DNA of 64,000 nucleotides, from assembly GCF_002797395.1 (NCBI RefSeq), contig NZ_KZ454943.1, positions 3,013,966 through 3,077,965 of the forward strand. Direction: 5' to 3'. The position numbers were made by a program, and so were the translations under genes. Source of the stretch: Bacillus solitudinis. GTDB lineage: Bacteria > Bacillota > Bacilli > Bacillales > Bacillaceae_D. How positions within the stretch are numbered: position 1 is the first letter of the stretch; the number at the start of each line of letters is the position of its first letter. The notes below the pieces were generated by a model, which was not told the DNA's origin, searched no databases, and saw only the letters and a list, made by a program, of their open reading frames with translations. Of the stretch, positions 48,484 to 56,704 are shown piece by piece.

Positions 48484-48860
48484 GTATAAGGCCCCCTCTC
48501 CGGTTCTTCACCAAGATAAGGCTCGAGTAATCCTTCTACTTCCATCGTAGTAAGGGTTGTTTTTAGTGCAATCTCCTCAATAGTAAAGTCCTCATTGTAG
48601 AGTCGTACCACATCTTCGAGAAGTTGTTGCTTTGTAGTTGATCGTGAATGTGATGATTTTGGGAGCGGTTGATGACCAATTAGTAATTCTTCTTCAAGTA
48701 TTCGTATTTTCTTTTTTAATTGATAGATTTCTTGCATAAGAGTTATTGAAAAATTCTCCATCTGACGTTCGACTTCCTTTGTTCGATCTTTCTGAAAGAT
48801 AGATAATATAAACAAAAGAATTGCTACAGATATCAGAATGATTAGTGTCCATTCAATCAT
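48480..48860 (-). CDS. Membrane-anchored coiled-coil protein with C-terminal HTH-like segment
   Basis: A 126-residue protein with an N-terminal membrane helix (residues 4-21), a coiled coil (MQEIYQLKKKIRILEEELL) and a C-terminal helical motif (VVRLYNEDFTIEEIALKTTL). The layout resembles SwrB/YlxL and DUF6115 proteins. The stop overlaps the MltG-like start by 4 nt, so the two are likely partners at the membrane. Function unknown. Confidence 0.7.
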   Translation of the reverse strand: MIEWTLIILISVAILLFILSIFQKDRTKEVERQMENFSITLMQEIYQLKKKIRILEEELLIGHQPLPKSSHSRSTTKQQLLEDVVRLYNEDFTIEEIALKTTLTTMEVEGLLEPYLGEEPERGPYT

Positions 48861-49215
48861 TAAAACCCTTCCTTCTTGTCTAGTAGGGTTATAGAGTTGT
48901 TCTCAAAAAGTTGAAAATCCTCACCTTTTTAATCAACTTAACCATTTCTAGCATTTTTTATGATTTCTTATATTATACACATCAATGGAGAAGAAACGAA
49001 ATGGAAATCCATTTAGAATTTTCGACACTTTTTGTTTGAAATGTGCGAGACGTCTTTTACTCTCGTCGATTCTGCAGAATATGACATGTTTCTTGGACAC
49101 GAAATGATAGCGAAAAAGGACGAAATATTTTTTATGTTTCTGTTTACCGTGTTCTAGTAGTCGCGTGACAAATTAAGACATTTTCCCCTTCTTGTTCCTT
49201 TGAAAATGGGGATGT
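48861..49215. other. Divergent intergenic region between the MltG-like pair and the glucan operon
   Basis: A 355 nt gap feeding both directions. It holds no supported gene. Near 48893 AGAGTTGTTCTCAAAAAG is a diverged match to the GTTCAAAA repeat family. The inverted pair ATTTTC/GAAAAT (about 49182-49207) lies just upstream of the DUF4912 gene. I could not assign promoters confidently. Confidence 0.45.
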
Positions 49216-49929
49216 ATGATTAAACTAGTAAAAAAAGATAGAGACGGAGGTGGGGATTTGCTAGAGCAAATCATCGAGCTACGCGAAAAAGGATATTCAT
49301 TTCGGAAGATAGCCAAAGAAATTGAGTCAACGGTCGGTAAGGTACAGTATCGATATTTAAAATACTTACAAGAAATAGATGAAGAACAGCCATTCTCACA
49401 CCAGGCTAAAACAAAGGAACTGATAAATGAGATTTCCTCTACTTATCAAAAGGAGGCATTGCCCCCTGTTTATAATTATGATGAAATCACATTGCTTGCA
49501 GAAGGACCAAGTAGTTTATTCGCATGCTGGGAAGTAGAAGATAGTACGAAAAAAATGGCAGAATATCATTGTCATAAACCTTGGTCTGAGATGCCTAAAC
49601 TACTGAAACTTTTTGATGTAACGATGAGAGATTTTAATGGTCATAATGAACACCGTTTTATTGAAGTGAAACTTCCCGAAATGACGAATAATTGGCATTT
49701 TCATCAACTAGAGCCGAACCGAACATATATTGTTGAGCTTGGGGTATTGTCAACTCATGGAACGTATTTAGCATTACTTCGATCGAACGCTATTGATACG
49801 CCTCGAAAGATAGATGGAAGTAAAGGACTACATGTGGAGGCTGTTCATCATTGGCAAGAGGGTTATCAACACAATCCGGATTGGCTTGAACATTTTAGTA
49901 CATATTCATATTATGAATCGATAAAATAG
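49216..49929 (+). CDS. DUF4912 protein with N-terminal helix-turn-helix
   Basis: A 237-residue protein. An N-terminal helix-turn-helix (IIELREKGYSFRKIAKEIES) is followed by the DUF4912 core, with YDEITLLAEGPSSLFACWEV and LEPNRTYIVELGVLSTHGTY, a beta-sandwich related to carbohydrate-binding folds. The ATG at 49216 has only GGGG upstream. A TTG at 49258 directly follows GGAGGTGG and may be the true start. It heads the operon with the GH57-GT4 fusion, suggesting a regulator or glucan-binding accessory; role inferred. Confidence 0.82.
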   Translation: MIKLVKKDRDGGGDLLEQIIELREKGYSFRKIAKEIESTVGKVQYRYLKYLQEIDEEQPFSHQAKTKELINEISSTYQKEALPPVYNYDEITLLAEGPSSLFACWEVEDSTKKMAEYHCHKPWSEMPKLLKLFDVTMRDFNGHNEHRFIEVKLPEMTNNWHFHQLEPNRTYIVELGVLSTHGTYLALLRSNAIDTPRKIDGSKGLHVEAVHHWQEGYQHNPDWLEHFSTYSYYESIK

Positions 49930-49941
49930 GAGGGATGTATT

Positions 49942-52722
49942 TTGAAAGAAGGGTATTATTCAATCGTTCTTCACGCTCATTTACCTTATGTTCGGCATAG
50001 TGAGGAAAATCGTCTTGAGGAACGTTGGCTATTTGAAGCTATGACCGAAACTTATATACCTTTAATATGGTCGCTCGAAGCTGCAGCTGTAAAAGGGGCT
50101 GTAACGATATCGTTTTCTCCTCCTTTAATGGAAATGCTTGCAGATGAGACCTTACAAGAAAGGTATTGTGACTATTTAGATACAACCCAAGAGCTCTTAA
50201 AGCAGGAGGCGGAGCGGGAATCTGATCCTGCAACTCAAGATTTAGTCTTATTTTACACAAAACGATATCAGAAGATTCGCACAACGTTTATTGAATGGAA
50301 CTATAATCTGATCACTGCTTACAAATCATTATCGGAGCAAGGCTTAGTGACGTTGATGACATCTGCTGCAACCCATGCGTTCCTCCCATATGTTAAAACA
50401 AAAGCAGCCATACGTTCACAAATCAGGGAAGGCGTTCGATCCTTTGAAAGGCATTTCGGCTTCAAACCACTTGGGTTTTGGTTGCCAGAATGCGCTATGG
50501 CACCGGGCTTAGACCGGATTTTAATTGAAGAAGGTATTCGTTACACGTTTGTTGATGAGCATTCCATCTTAACTGCAGATCCAACACCGACTAAAGGTAG
50601 CGGGGCTCCGGTTTACTCTCCTCATGGGCTATTAATGTTTCCGCGTCATACAGATTTATCTAGTAAAGTGTGGAGTTCAACGCTTGGTTATCCTGGAGAT
50701 GTTGATTACCGTGAGTTTTATCGTGATATTGCTTATGAACGTGAGTGGGAAGAAATCAAATCTTTTGTCCATCCCGAGGGCATACGAGTAGATACCGGAC
50801 TGAAATATCATCGCATTACCGGTTCAACAGAGGAAAAAGCAGGTTATGTAAGGGATTGGGCGCTCGGAAAGGTTCATTCACATGCCTCACACTTTATTGA
50901 ATCCATTAATCAGCAAATTGAGCAACATGGAGACCAGTGTTTCCCTCCTTATTTAATGGTCACGCCGTTTGATGCGGAGTTATTTGGTCATTGGTGGTTT
51001 GAGGGACCGGACTGGATTCAAGCTGTGCTTACTCAAGGAAAAGAATTAGTGAAATTTGTGAGTCCAGAAGAATATTTACATCGCCATTATCAAGACTTTG
51101 ATACAAGTCATCTTTCGTTTTCGACATGGGGAAGGGATGGGTATGGCGAGGTTTGGCTCAATGATCGTAATGATTATCTGTACCGTCATTTACACCGATT
51201 GGAGCAAGATCTTGCACAAACAACAGCAGTAAAACATAACCCAACCGAAATAGAACACCGAATTATCAAGCAAATGGTGAGAGAGTGGATGTTAGCTGTA
51301 AGTAGTGATTGGGCATTTATTCTTGATGGGCAAAGTGCAGCACAGTATGCAGATGAACGCTTTCGAACCCATATCCATCGATTCGATGAATTAAAGCAGA
51401 TGCTGTTTGAAGAGAATATCGATGAAAAATGGGTGTCGAAGATGGAGGAAGATTTTCCATTTTTAGAGGATGTAGATGAAACAGTATTTATCTCTAACCA
51501 TGACCGTTATGTACTAGAACGTAAGGTAATATCAGATAGACCGCATCAACGCCGCATTTTAATGTTGAGCTGGGAATACCCACCGATGATCGTAGGAGGG
51601 TTAGCAAGACATGTCTACGATTTATCTCGATCGTTGGTTGATAAAGGTAATGAGGTTCATGTGATTACTGCTCATATTCAGGGATATCCTGACTATGAAA
51701 TTAATCAAGGCGTGCATGTTCATCGAGTTAAGGGGCTTCAACCCGAAGCTAACAGTTTCTTTGACTGGGTCGCTAGCTTGAACTTCGCAATGGTAAGACA
51801 TGGTAAACAAATCACAAGAAAATATGCCTTTGATGTGATTCATGCACATGATTGGCTTGTAAGCGTAGCTGCCAAGTCACTCAAACACGAATTGAAACTT
51901 CCGTTAGTAGCAACCATTCATGCAACAGAACATGGGCGTAATCAGGGCATTCATACGGATATGCAGCATGAGATAAGTCGAAAGGAATGGGAACTGACCT
52001 ACGAGGCGAATCAAGTCATCGTTTGTAGTGAATTTATGAAGAAGGAAGTTGAAATGATTTTTGATTTACCAGGAGACAAGGTGACTGTCATTCCAAATGG
52101 TGTAGATTTTGAACTAATCCGCCCTAAAAGAATCACTGATTTCCCAACGAACCAGAAGTTTACGGTTTTTTCGGTTGGTCGAATTGTAAAAGAAAAAGGT
52201 TATCAAAGCGTTATTGATGCGGCAGATAAAATACGTGAGATGCAAGGGCAGGTGGAGTTTGTTATTGCTGGAAAAGGTCCAATGCTTGAGGAATATCGAC
52301 ATCAAGTTTCCGAGAGAGGTTTAGAAGACTTCGTTCAATTCCTAGGCTTTATCTCAGATGATGAACGAAATGAATGGTTTGCTCGTTGTGATGTTGTTAT
52401 TTTCCCGAGCTTATATGAGCCATTTGGAATTGTAGCTTTAGAGGGGATGGCAGCGGGAAAACCAACGGTCGTCTCTGACACTGGTGGATTAGCAGATATT
52501 ATAGAGCATGGAGAAAACGGATTAAAAATGTACCCCGGTGATGCTGAGAGTCTCATCACGCAACTCATGTATTTATACAATTATCCCATTATTCGCGAAG
52601 GACTTGCGACACAAGGTTATCGTGATGTTAGTACGAAGTTTGATTGGAAATCGATTGCACAAAAAACAGAAAAAGTCCTAGATGTTTGTTTAGATAAACA
52701 ATTAGTGACAACTTTAAAATAA
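49942..52722 (+). CDS. GH57 (DUF1957) – GT4 fusion: putative alpha-glucan branching/synthase enzyme
   Basis: A 926-residue two-domain enzyme. Residues 1-520 are a GH57 family domain of the DUF1957 branching-enzyme type, with HAHLPYVRH (11-19), the nucleophile motif FWLPECAMAPG (Glu near 182) and acid/base motif TPFDAELFGHWWFEG (Asp near 343). Residues 535-920 are a GT4 glycosyltransferase with EYPPMIVGGLARHVYDLS, IHAHDWL, GRIVKEKG and the EX7E motif YEPFGIVALEGMAAGKP. All expected catalytic residues are present. It could elongate and branch an alpha-glucan in one polypeptide. Preceded by GGAGGG and followed 15 nt later by the nucleotidyltransferase. Confidence 0.92.
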   Translation: MKEGYYSIVLHAHLPYVRHSEENRLEERWLFEAMTETYIPLIWSLEAAAVKGAVTISFSPPLMEMLADETLQERYCDYLDTTQELLKQEAERESDPATQDLVLFYTKRYQKIRTTFIEWNYNLITAYKSLSEQGLVTLMTSAATHAFLPYVKTKAAIRSQIREGVRSFERHFGFKPLGFWLPECAMAPGLDRILIEEGIRYTFVDEHSILTADPTPTKGSGAPVYSPHGLLMFPRHTDLSSKVWSSTLGYPGDVDYREFYRDIAYEREWEEIKSFVHPEGIRVDTGLKYHRITGSTEEKAGYVRDWALGKVHSHASHFIESINQQIEQHGDQCFPPYLMVTPFDAELFGHWWFEGPDWIQAVLTQGKELVKFVSPEEYLHRHYQDFDTSHLSFSTWGRDGYGEVWLNDRNDYLYRHLHRLEQDLAQTTAVKHNPTEIEHRIIKQMVREWMLAVSSDWAFILDGQSAAQYADERFRTHIHRFDELKQMLFEENIDEKWVSKMEEDFPFLEDVDETVFISNHDRYVLERKVISDRPHQRRILMLSWEYPPMIVGGLARHVYDLSRSLVDKGNEVHVITAHIQGYPDYEINQGVHVHRVKGLQPEANSFFDWVASLNFAMVRHGKQITRKYAFDVIHAHDWLVSVAAKSLKHELKLPLVATIHATEHGRNQGIHTDMQHEISRKEWELTYEANQVIVCSEFMKKEVEMIFDLPGDKVTVIPNGVDFELIRPKRITDFPTNQKFTVFSVGRIVKEKGYQSVIDAADKIREMQGQVEFVIAGKGPMLEEYRHQVSERGLEDFVQFLGFISDDERNEWFARCDVVIFPSLYEPFGIVALEGMAAGKPTVVSDTGGLADIIEHGENGLKMYPGDAESLITQLMYLYNYPIIREGLATQGYRDVSTKFDWKSIAQKTEKVLDVCLDKQLVTTLK

Positions 52723-52737
52723 GGGGAGGATTTAAAT

Positions 52738-55146
52738 ATGAAAGGTGTCATAATGGCTGGTGGAAAAGGAACTCGTCTGCGTCCGTTAACATGTCAGTTA
52801 CCAAAACCAATGGTCCCACTTGTACAAAAACCAGTAATGGAATATAGCATTGATCTATTAAAGAAGCATGGTATAACTGAGATTGCAGTAACGGTACAAT
52901 ACTTGCCAGATGCAATTCGTGATTATTTTGGGGATGGTAGCGACTTTGGTGTGAAGCTTCATTATTTTGAAGAGGACACCCCTTTAGGTACAGCTGGAAG
53001 CGTCAAACAGGCTGAAGACTTTTTAGACGAACCCTTTATTGTTGTAAGTGGTGATGCACTAACTGATTTTGATTTATCAGAGGGGATTAAATTCCATCAA
53101 CAAAAAAATAGTCTTGTGACAATTTTTATGAAAAAAGTAGAATGTCCACTTGAGTTTGGTGTGATTATGACAAATGAAGAAGAAGAAATCATTCGTTTTC
53201 TTGAGAAACCAAGTTGGAGCGAAGTATTTAGTGATACGGTAAATACCGGCATTTATATAATGAATCCTGAAGTTTTCTCTTTTATTAATAAAGATGTGGC
53301 AACTGATTTTAGTAAAGATGTTTTTCCAAAACTCTTAGAAAAACAAGGTTGCTTGTACGGATTTTCAGCAATGGGATATTGGTCTGATATCGGAAACTTG
53401 ACCCAATATCGTCAAGCGCAACTCGATATATTAAATCGTGAGGTAAAGGCGGATATTGGCGGCACTGAAATAAGTCCTGGCGTCTGGGTAGGGGAGCATG
53501 TGGTAATTGAAGATGGGGTCATTGTTGAGGGACCGGTTTCGATAGGCAATCATTCGATTATACGCCAAGGAGCTAGAATAGGTCCTCATACTGTTGTTGG
53601 TGGAGACTCGACTATATCAAATCGTGCTTCACTAAAACGTTCTGTTTTATGGAATAGTGCCTATGTGGGCGATGATAGTGAGCTACGCGGGGCGACAGTG
53701 TGCCATGATGTCACATTTGGGATGAAGTCAATGGTATATGAGGATGCAGTGATAGGACATCATTGTACAATTGGAGAAGAAGCCTCGATTCAACCTAGTA
53801 TTAAGCTTTGGCCTCATAAAGTGATTAAAGGAGAAACTATTATTCATCAGTCTGTTGTATGGAATGAACCGACTGGAGGTCAACCCCATCTAAAAGGGCA
53901 TCGAGCAATTGGCGTGGCAAACATTGAGATGACACCTGAGCAAGCAACAAAGCTTGGGGCCGGATTTGGATCGTTACTTAAACCAAAAGACACGGTTTTT
54001 CTAGCTGGCGATAATCATCCATTTTCGAGATTATTGAAAATCAGTGTAGCGCAAAGCCTTCAAGCAACAGGCATCCATGTGGTTGATTTAGGAGAGACAA
54101 TGCTTCCTGTATTACGCTATGCTCTAGAAAAGGAAGCAGTGAACGGTGGGATTTATGTACGAATGTCAAAACGTAAACAAAATAAGCAGGCAATTATTGA
54201 GTTCTATGATGAAGCAGGTCTGCCTATTTCTTCATCTACTCACCGGGAACTAGATCAGTCTATTGCATTTTCATCTTTCCGTCGAGTTGCATTTGACTAT
54301 GTAGGTAGTTATAGCCTACTCACAACGTATGAACAATCCTATTTTAATGAATTACTTAAAACAGTCAATGTTGAACAAATTTCAAAGCGTTCATGGAATG
54401 TTTTACTACATACTGAGAAAGCTCAGGAACAGGCAGTGGTTACCTCAATATTACAAAAATTAGGATGTCATGTGACCGTTGCTCCTCCATTTGGTGTAGA
54501 GAAGTTTAGACAGCAGGTAAAAAAGAGTGATGCCGACATTGGTATGATTATCGGGGAAACAGGGGAATTCATGACTTTAATTACTGAACAAGGTGAGATT
54601 GTTACAGAAGAGGAACAGCTTTCACTTTATGTGTACATGCAATTACGACAAGGAACAAAAAAACAAATCGCTATTCCTTTATTTGGTGGCCCATCGCTTG
54701 AGGAAATGGCCGTTAGCTTTGATACGGAGTTGATTCGAACAAAAGGAACAGCAAGAGCGATGATGGAAGCCGAAGAAACTGTCCAGATGTATTTATATGA
54801 TTCTCTTTATGCATTAACCCATGTGTTAGATTTGTTAACGGCAGAACGAGAAAAACTCTCTGACCAACTGCAAAAGCTTCCTACTGAGATTATGTATAAG
54901 GAAGAAGTTGCGTGTAGAACCGAGAAAAAAGGGGTGGTCATGCGAAAATTAATGGAAAGTTTCACGGGAAAAGAAGTTGAATTAATCGATGGCATGAAAA
55001 TAAGACACCAGGAAGGGGGATGGACATTCATTGTACCCGATCAGGATCAACCAACCTTTACAATCTACGCCCAAGCTAAAGAAGAAATACAAGCAAAGGA
55101 ACTTGCAAATGAATATGTCGAACAAATTAACAGATTTAAACAATAA
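52738..55146 (+). CDS. Sugar nucleotidyltransferase fused to degenerate phosphohexomutase-like domain
   Basis: An 802-residue protein. Residues 1-235 are an NDP-sugar pyrophosphorylase domain with GGKGTRLRPLTCQLPKPMVP and VVSGDALTDFD. Residues 245-375 are left-handed beta-helix repeats (VIEDGVIVEGPVSIGNHS). Residues 380-800 align to phosphoglucomutase/phosphomannomutase. The usual catalytic TASHNP is replaced by VRMSKRKQNKQ, and the DGDGDR metal loop by IGETGEFMTL. The mutase domain therefore looks non-catalytic. Similar fusions are known in cyanobacteria and Thermus-type bacteria. It may supply nucleotide sugar to the upstream GT4. Confidence 0.9.
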   Translation: MKGVIMAGGKGTRLRPLTCQLPKPMVPLVQKPVMEYSIDLLKKHGITEIAVTVQYLPDAIRDYFGDGSDFGVKLHYFEEDTPLGTAGSVKQAEDFLDEPFIVVSGDALTDFDLSEGIKFHQQKNSLVTIFMKKVECPLEFGVIMTNEEEEIIRFLEKPSWSEVFSDTVNTGIYIMNPEVFSFINKDVATDFSKDVFPKLLEKQGCLYGFSAMGYWSDIGNLTQYRQAQLDILNREVKADIGGTEISPGVWVGEHVVIEDGVIVEGPVSIGNHSIIRQGARIGPHTVVGGDSTISNRASLKRSVLWNSAYVGDDSELRGATVCHDVTFGMKSMVYEDAVIGHHCTIGEEASIQPSIKLWPHKVIKGETIIHQSVVWNEPTGGQPHLKGHRAIGVANIEMTPEQATKLGAGFGSLLKPKDTVFLAGDNHPFSRLLKISVAQSLQATGIHVVDLGETMLPVLRYALEKEAVNGGIYVRMSKRKQNKQAIIEFYDEAGLPISSSTHRELDQSIAFSSFRRVAFDYVGSYSLLTTYEQSYFNELLKTVNVEQISKRSWNVLLHTEKAQEQAVVTSILQKLGCHVTVAPPFGVEKFRQQVKKSDADIGMIIGETGEFMTLITEQGEIVTEEEQLSLYVYMQLRQGTKKQIAIPLFGGPSLEEMAVSFDTELIRTKGTARAMMEAEETVQMYLYDSLYALTHVLDLLTAEREKLSDQLQKLPTEIMYKEEVACRTEKKGVVMRKLMESFTGKEVELIDGMKIRHQEGGWTFIVPDQDQPTFTIYAQAKEEIQAKELANEYVEQINRFKQ

Positions 55147-55792
55147 GAGGGATTTGGAAGGGACAGATATTAAGCTATCCTTCTATGCAGGAAATCAGCT
55201 AATGTTCTCAAACATCGGTGTGTGGTTAGATGGGGTATTTTCATGGTTAAGTGAGAAGGATTGGGCACTCTATCCAGCCTATTTCGAGAATGAGCATATG
55301 ACAATGAGCCTTGCATACCACTTACAAAGTAATCTCCATCTAACTATTTTTGACCAGAAATCGTCAGATGAAAATGACCGCTTACGAAAAATCATCCTGA
55401 AAAACCAGTCCAATAGTAAAAGAGACGTCCGTGTCGTATTTTATCAGCATGGACTTACTAAAAAATTTAGCGAGCAAATGACGTTTTATTCACCAACTAC
55501 TAAGTGTCTCATTCACCATGTTAATCGTGAATTTGTCTTAGTGTCAGGTATGCTTGGAGATGAGAAGCAGAGGCAATTTGCGGCAGGGGATCCACATTTG
55601 GTTTGGAACCAGTTTAAAGGAACGCTCGCTGTATTACCACTTGCTTCAAAATCGTCAGAAAGTGTGTTTACGTTACAAACATCGCTAAATGCTTGGGAGG
55701 AAGATCAAGGAATGATGTGGGCGCTTTCACATAAATCATTAGACAAACTGCAACAGCAACATTCACAACTAATGGAGCAATATAGAAAATAA
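55109..55792 (+). CDS. Standalone GH15 N-terminal-sandwich-like protein
   Basis: A 227-residue protein resembling only the N-terminal beta-sandwich domain of GH15 glucoamylase/glucodextranase proteins (SNIGVWLDGVFSWLSEKDW, VRVVFYQHGL). It ends at about the point where the catalytic barrel would start (LNAWEEDQGMMWALSHKSLD). No barrel follows. The ATG at 55109 overlaps the nucleotidyltransferase gene by 38 nt, with AAAGGAA upstream. It is either a truncated remnant or a specialised glucan-binding subunit. Fold assignment is from memory of the family, moderate. Confidence 0.65.
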   Translation: MNMSNKLTDLNNKRDLEGTDIKLSFYAGNQLMFSNIGVWLDGVFSWLSEKDWALYPAYFENEHMTMSLAYHLQSNLHLTIFDQKSSDENDRLRKIILKNQSNSKRDVRVVFYQHGLTKKFSEQMTFYSPTTKCLIHHVNREFVLVSGMLGDEKQRQFAAGDPHLVWNQFKGTLAVLPLASKSSESVFTLQTSLNAWEEDQGMMWALSHKSLDKLQQQHSQLMEQYRK

Positions 55793-55825
55793 CAGAAGAA
55801 CTATTGTTCTGTAAAGAAATAACAC

Positions 55826-55854
55826 TTGATTCGTGCTCAAAGATTTGCTATCAT
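55826..55854 (+). promoter_or_regulatory. Promoter of rpmG
   Basis: -35 TTGATT (55826-55831), a 17 nt spacer and -10 TATCAT (55849-55854), 40 nt before the rpmG ATG. Confidence 0.7.
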
Positions 55855-55894
55855 ATTCAAGTATGAAGAAAGCAAAGGTTTGGAGGGATAACGA

Positions 55895-56044
55895 ATGCGT
55901 GTAAATGTCACTCTTGCTTGCACTGAGACAGGCGATCGTAACTATATTACAACAAAAAACAAGCGAACAAATCCTGAGCGTATTGAATTCAAAAAATACA
56001 GCCCGCGATTAAAGCGCCACACACTTCATCGTGAGACAAAATAA
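55895..56044 (+). CDS. rpmG: 50S ribosomal protein L33
   Basis: A 49-residue L33 starting [18 protein letters not shown] and ending [11 protein letters not shown]. Only one cysteine remains of the usual two CxxC pairs, so it is a zinc-free (C-minus) type. Such forms are typically induced by zinc limitation in Bacillus, but no Zur box is visible before this copy. TTTGGAGGG precedes the ATG. Confidence 0.96.
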   Translation: MRVNVTLACTETGDRNYITTKNKRTNPERIEFKKYSPRLKRHTLHRETK

Positions 56045-56076
56045 GCAGCGGATTTTCCACTGCTTATTTTTTTTAA
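56040..56076 (+). terminator. Terminator after rpmG
   Basis: AATAAGCAGCGG and CCACTGCTTATT pair with one mismatch, followed by a T run. The left arm includes the rpmG stop codon. Confidence 0.88.
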
Positions 56077-56143
56077 TGTTTTATCCCTATATGAAGAGGT
56101 TCATATATAAGCTACACTTTAAGGAAACAAGGAGAGTGAAGTG

Positions 56144-56704
56144 ATGATAGAAAAGAAAACATTAAGAAAACAAGTCTTACAACAATTAGACAAACTCTCT
56201 AATAATCAACACAAAGATCTTTCAGCAAATATTGCTGACCATTTATTTAGGAACATTTATTGGAAAGAAGCTGGCACAATAGGGATAACGATATCGCGAA
56301 GAAGAGAAGTTTGTACTACATACATAATTGAAGCAGCCTGGGCACTTAATAAACAAATAGCAGTACCTAGAATCAATAAAGAGAAAAATGTAATGTGCTT
56401 TTATATTCTAAAGGATTATGATGATTTGGAAGAAACATTCTTTGAGTTGAAAGAGCCAAAAATTGAAAACTGTCAACTCCTTACCCCCGATGAAATTGAT
56501 GTAATGGTCGTACCAGGTGTGGCATTTGATGTTCATGGGTACCGTTTAGGATTTGGTGGAGGCTATTATGATCGTTATTTGGTAGACTTTAAAGGTGAAA
56601 CTGTAGCTCTTGCCTTTGACTGTCAAATTGTAAACAAGGTTCCAACAGAAAAGCATGACGTGCCAGTTGGACATCTTATTACACCTGAAGGTATAGTACG
56701 ATGA
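56144..56704 (+). CDS. yqgN: 5-formyltetrahydrofolate cyclo-ligase
   Basis: Converts 5-formyl-THF to 5,10-methenyl-THF in folate one-carbon metabolism, 186 residues. It has the N-terminal KKTLRKQVL and the signature DVHGYRLGFGGGYYDRYL. AAGGAGAG precedes the ATG at 56144; the GTG at 56141 is adjacent and less likely. It overlaps the DUF92 gene by 4 nt. Confidence 0.93.
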   Translation: MIEKKTLRKQVLQQLDKLSNNQHKDLSANIADHLFRNIYWKEAGTIGITISRRREVCTTYIIEAAWALNKQIAVPRINKEKNVMCFYILKDYDDLEETFFELKEPKIENCQLLTPDEIDVMVVPGVAFDVHGYRLGFGGGYYDRYLVDFKGETVALAFDCQIVNKVPTEKHDVPVGHLITPEGIVR

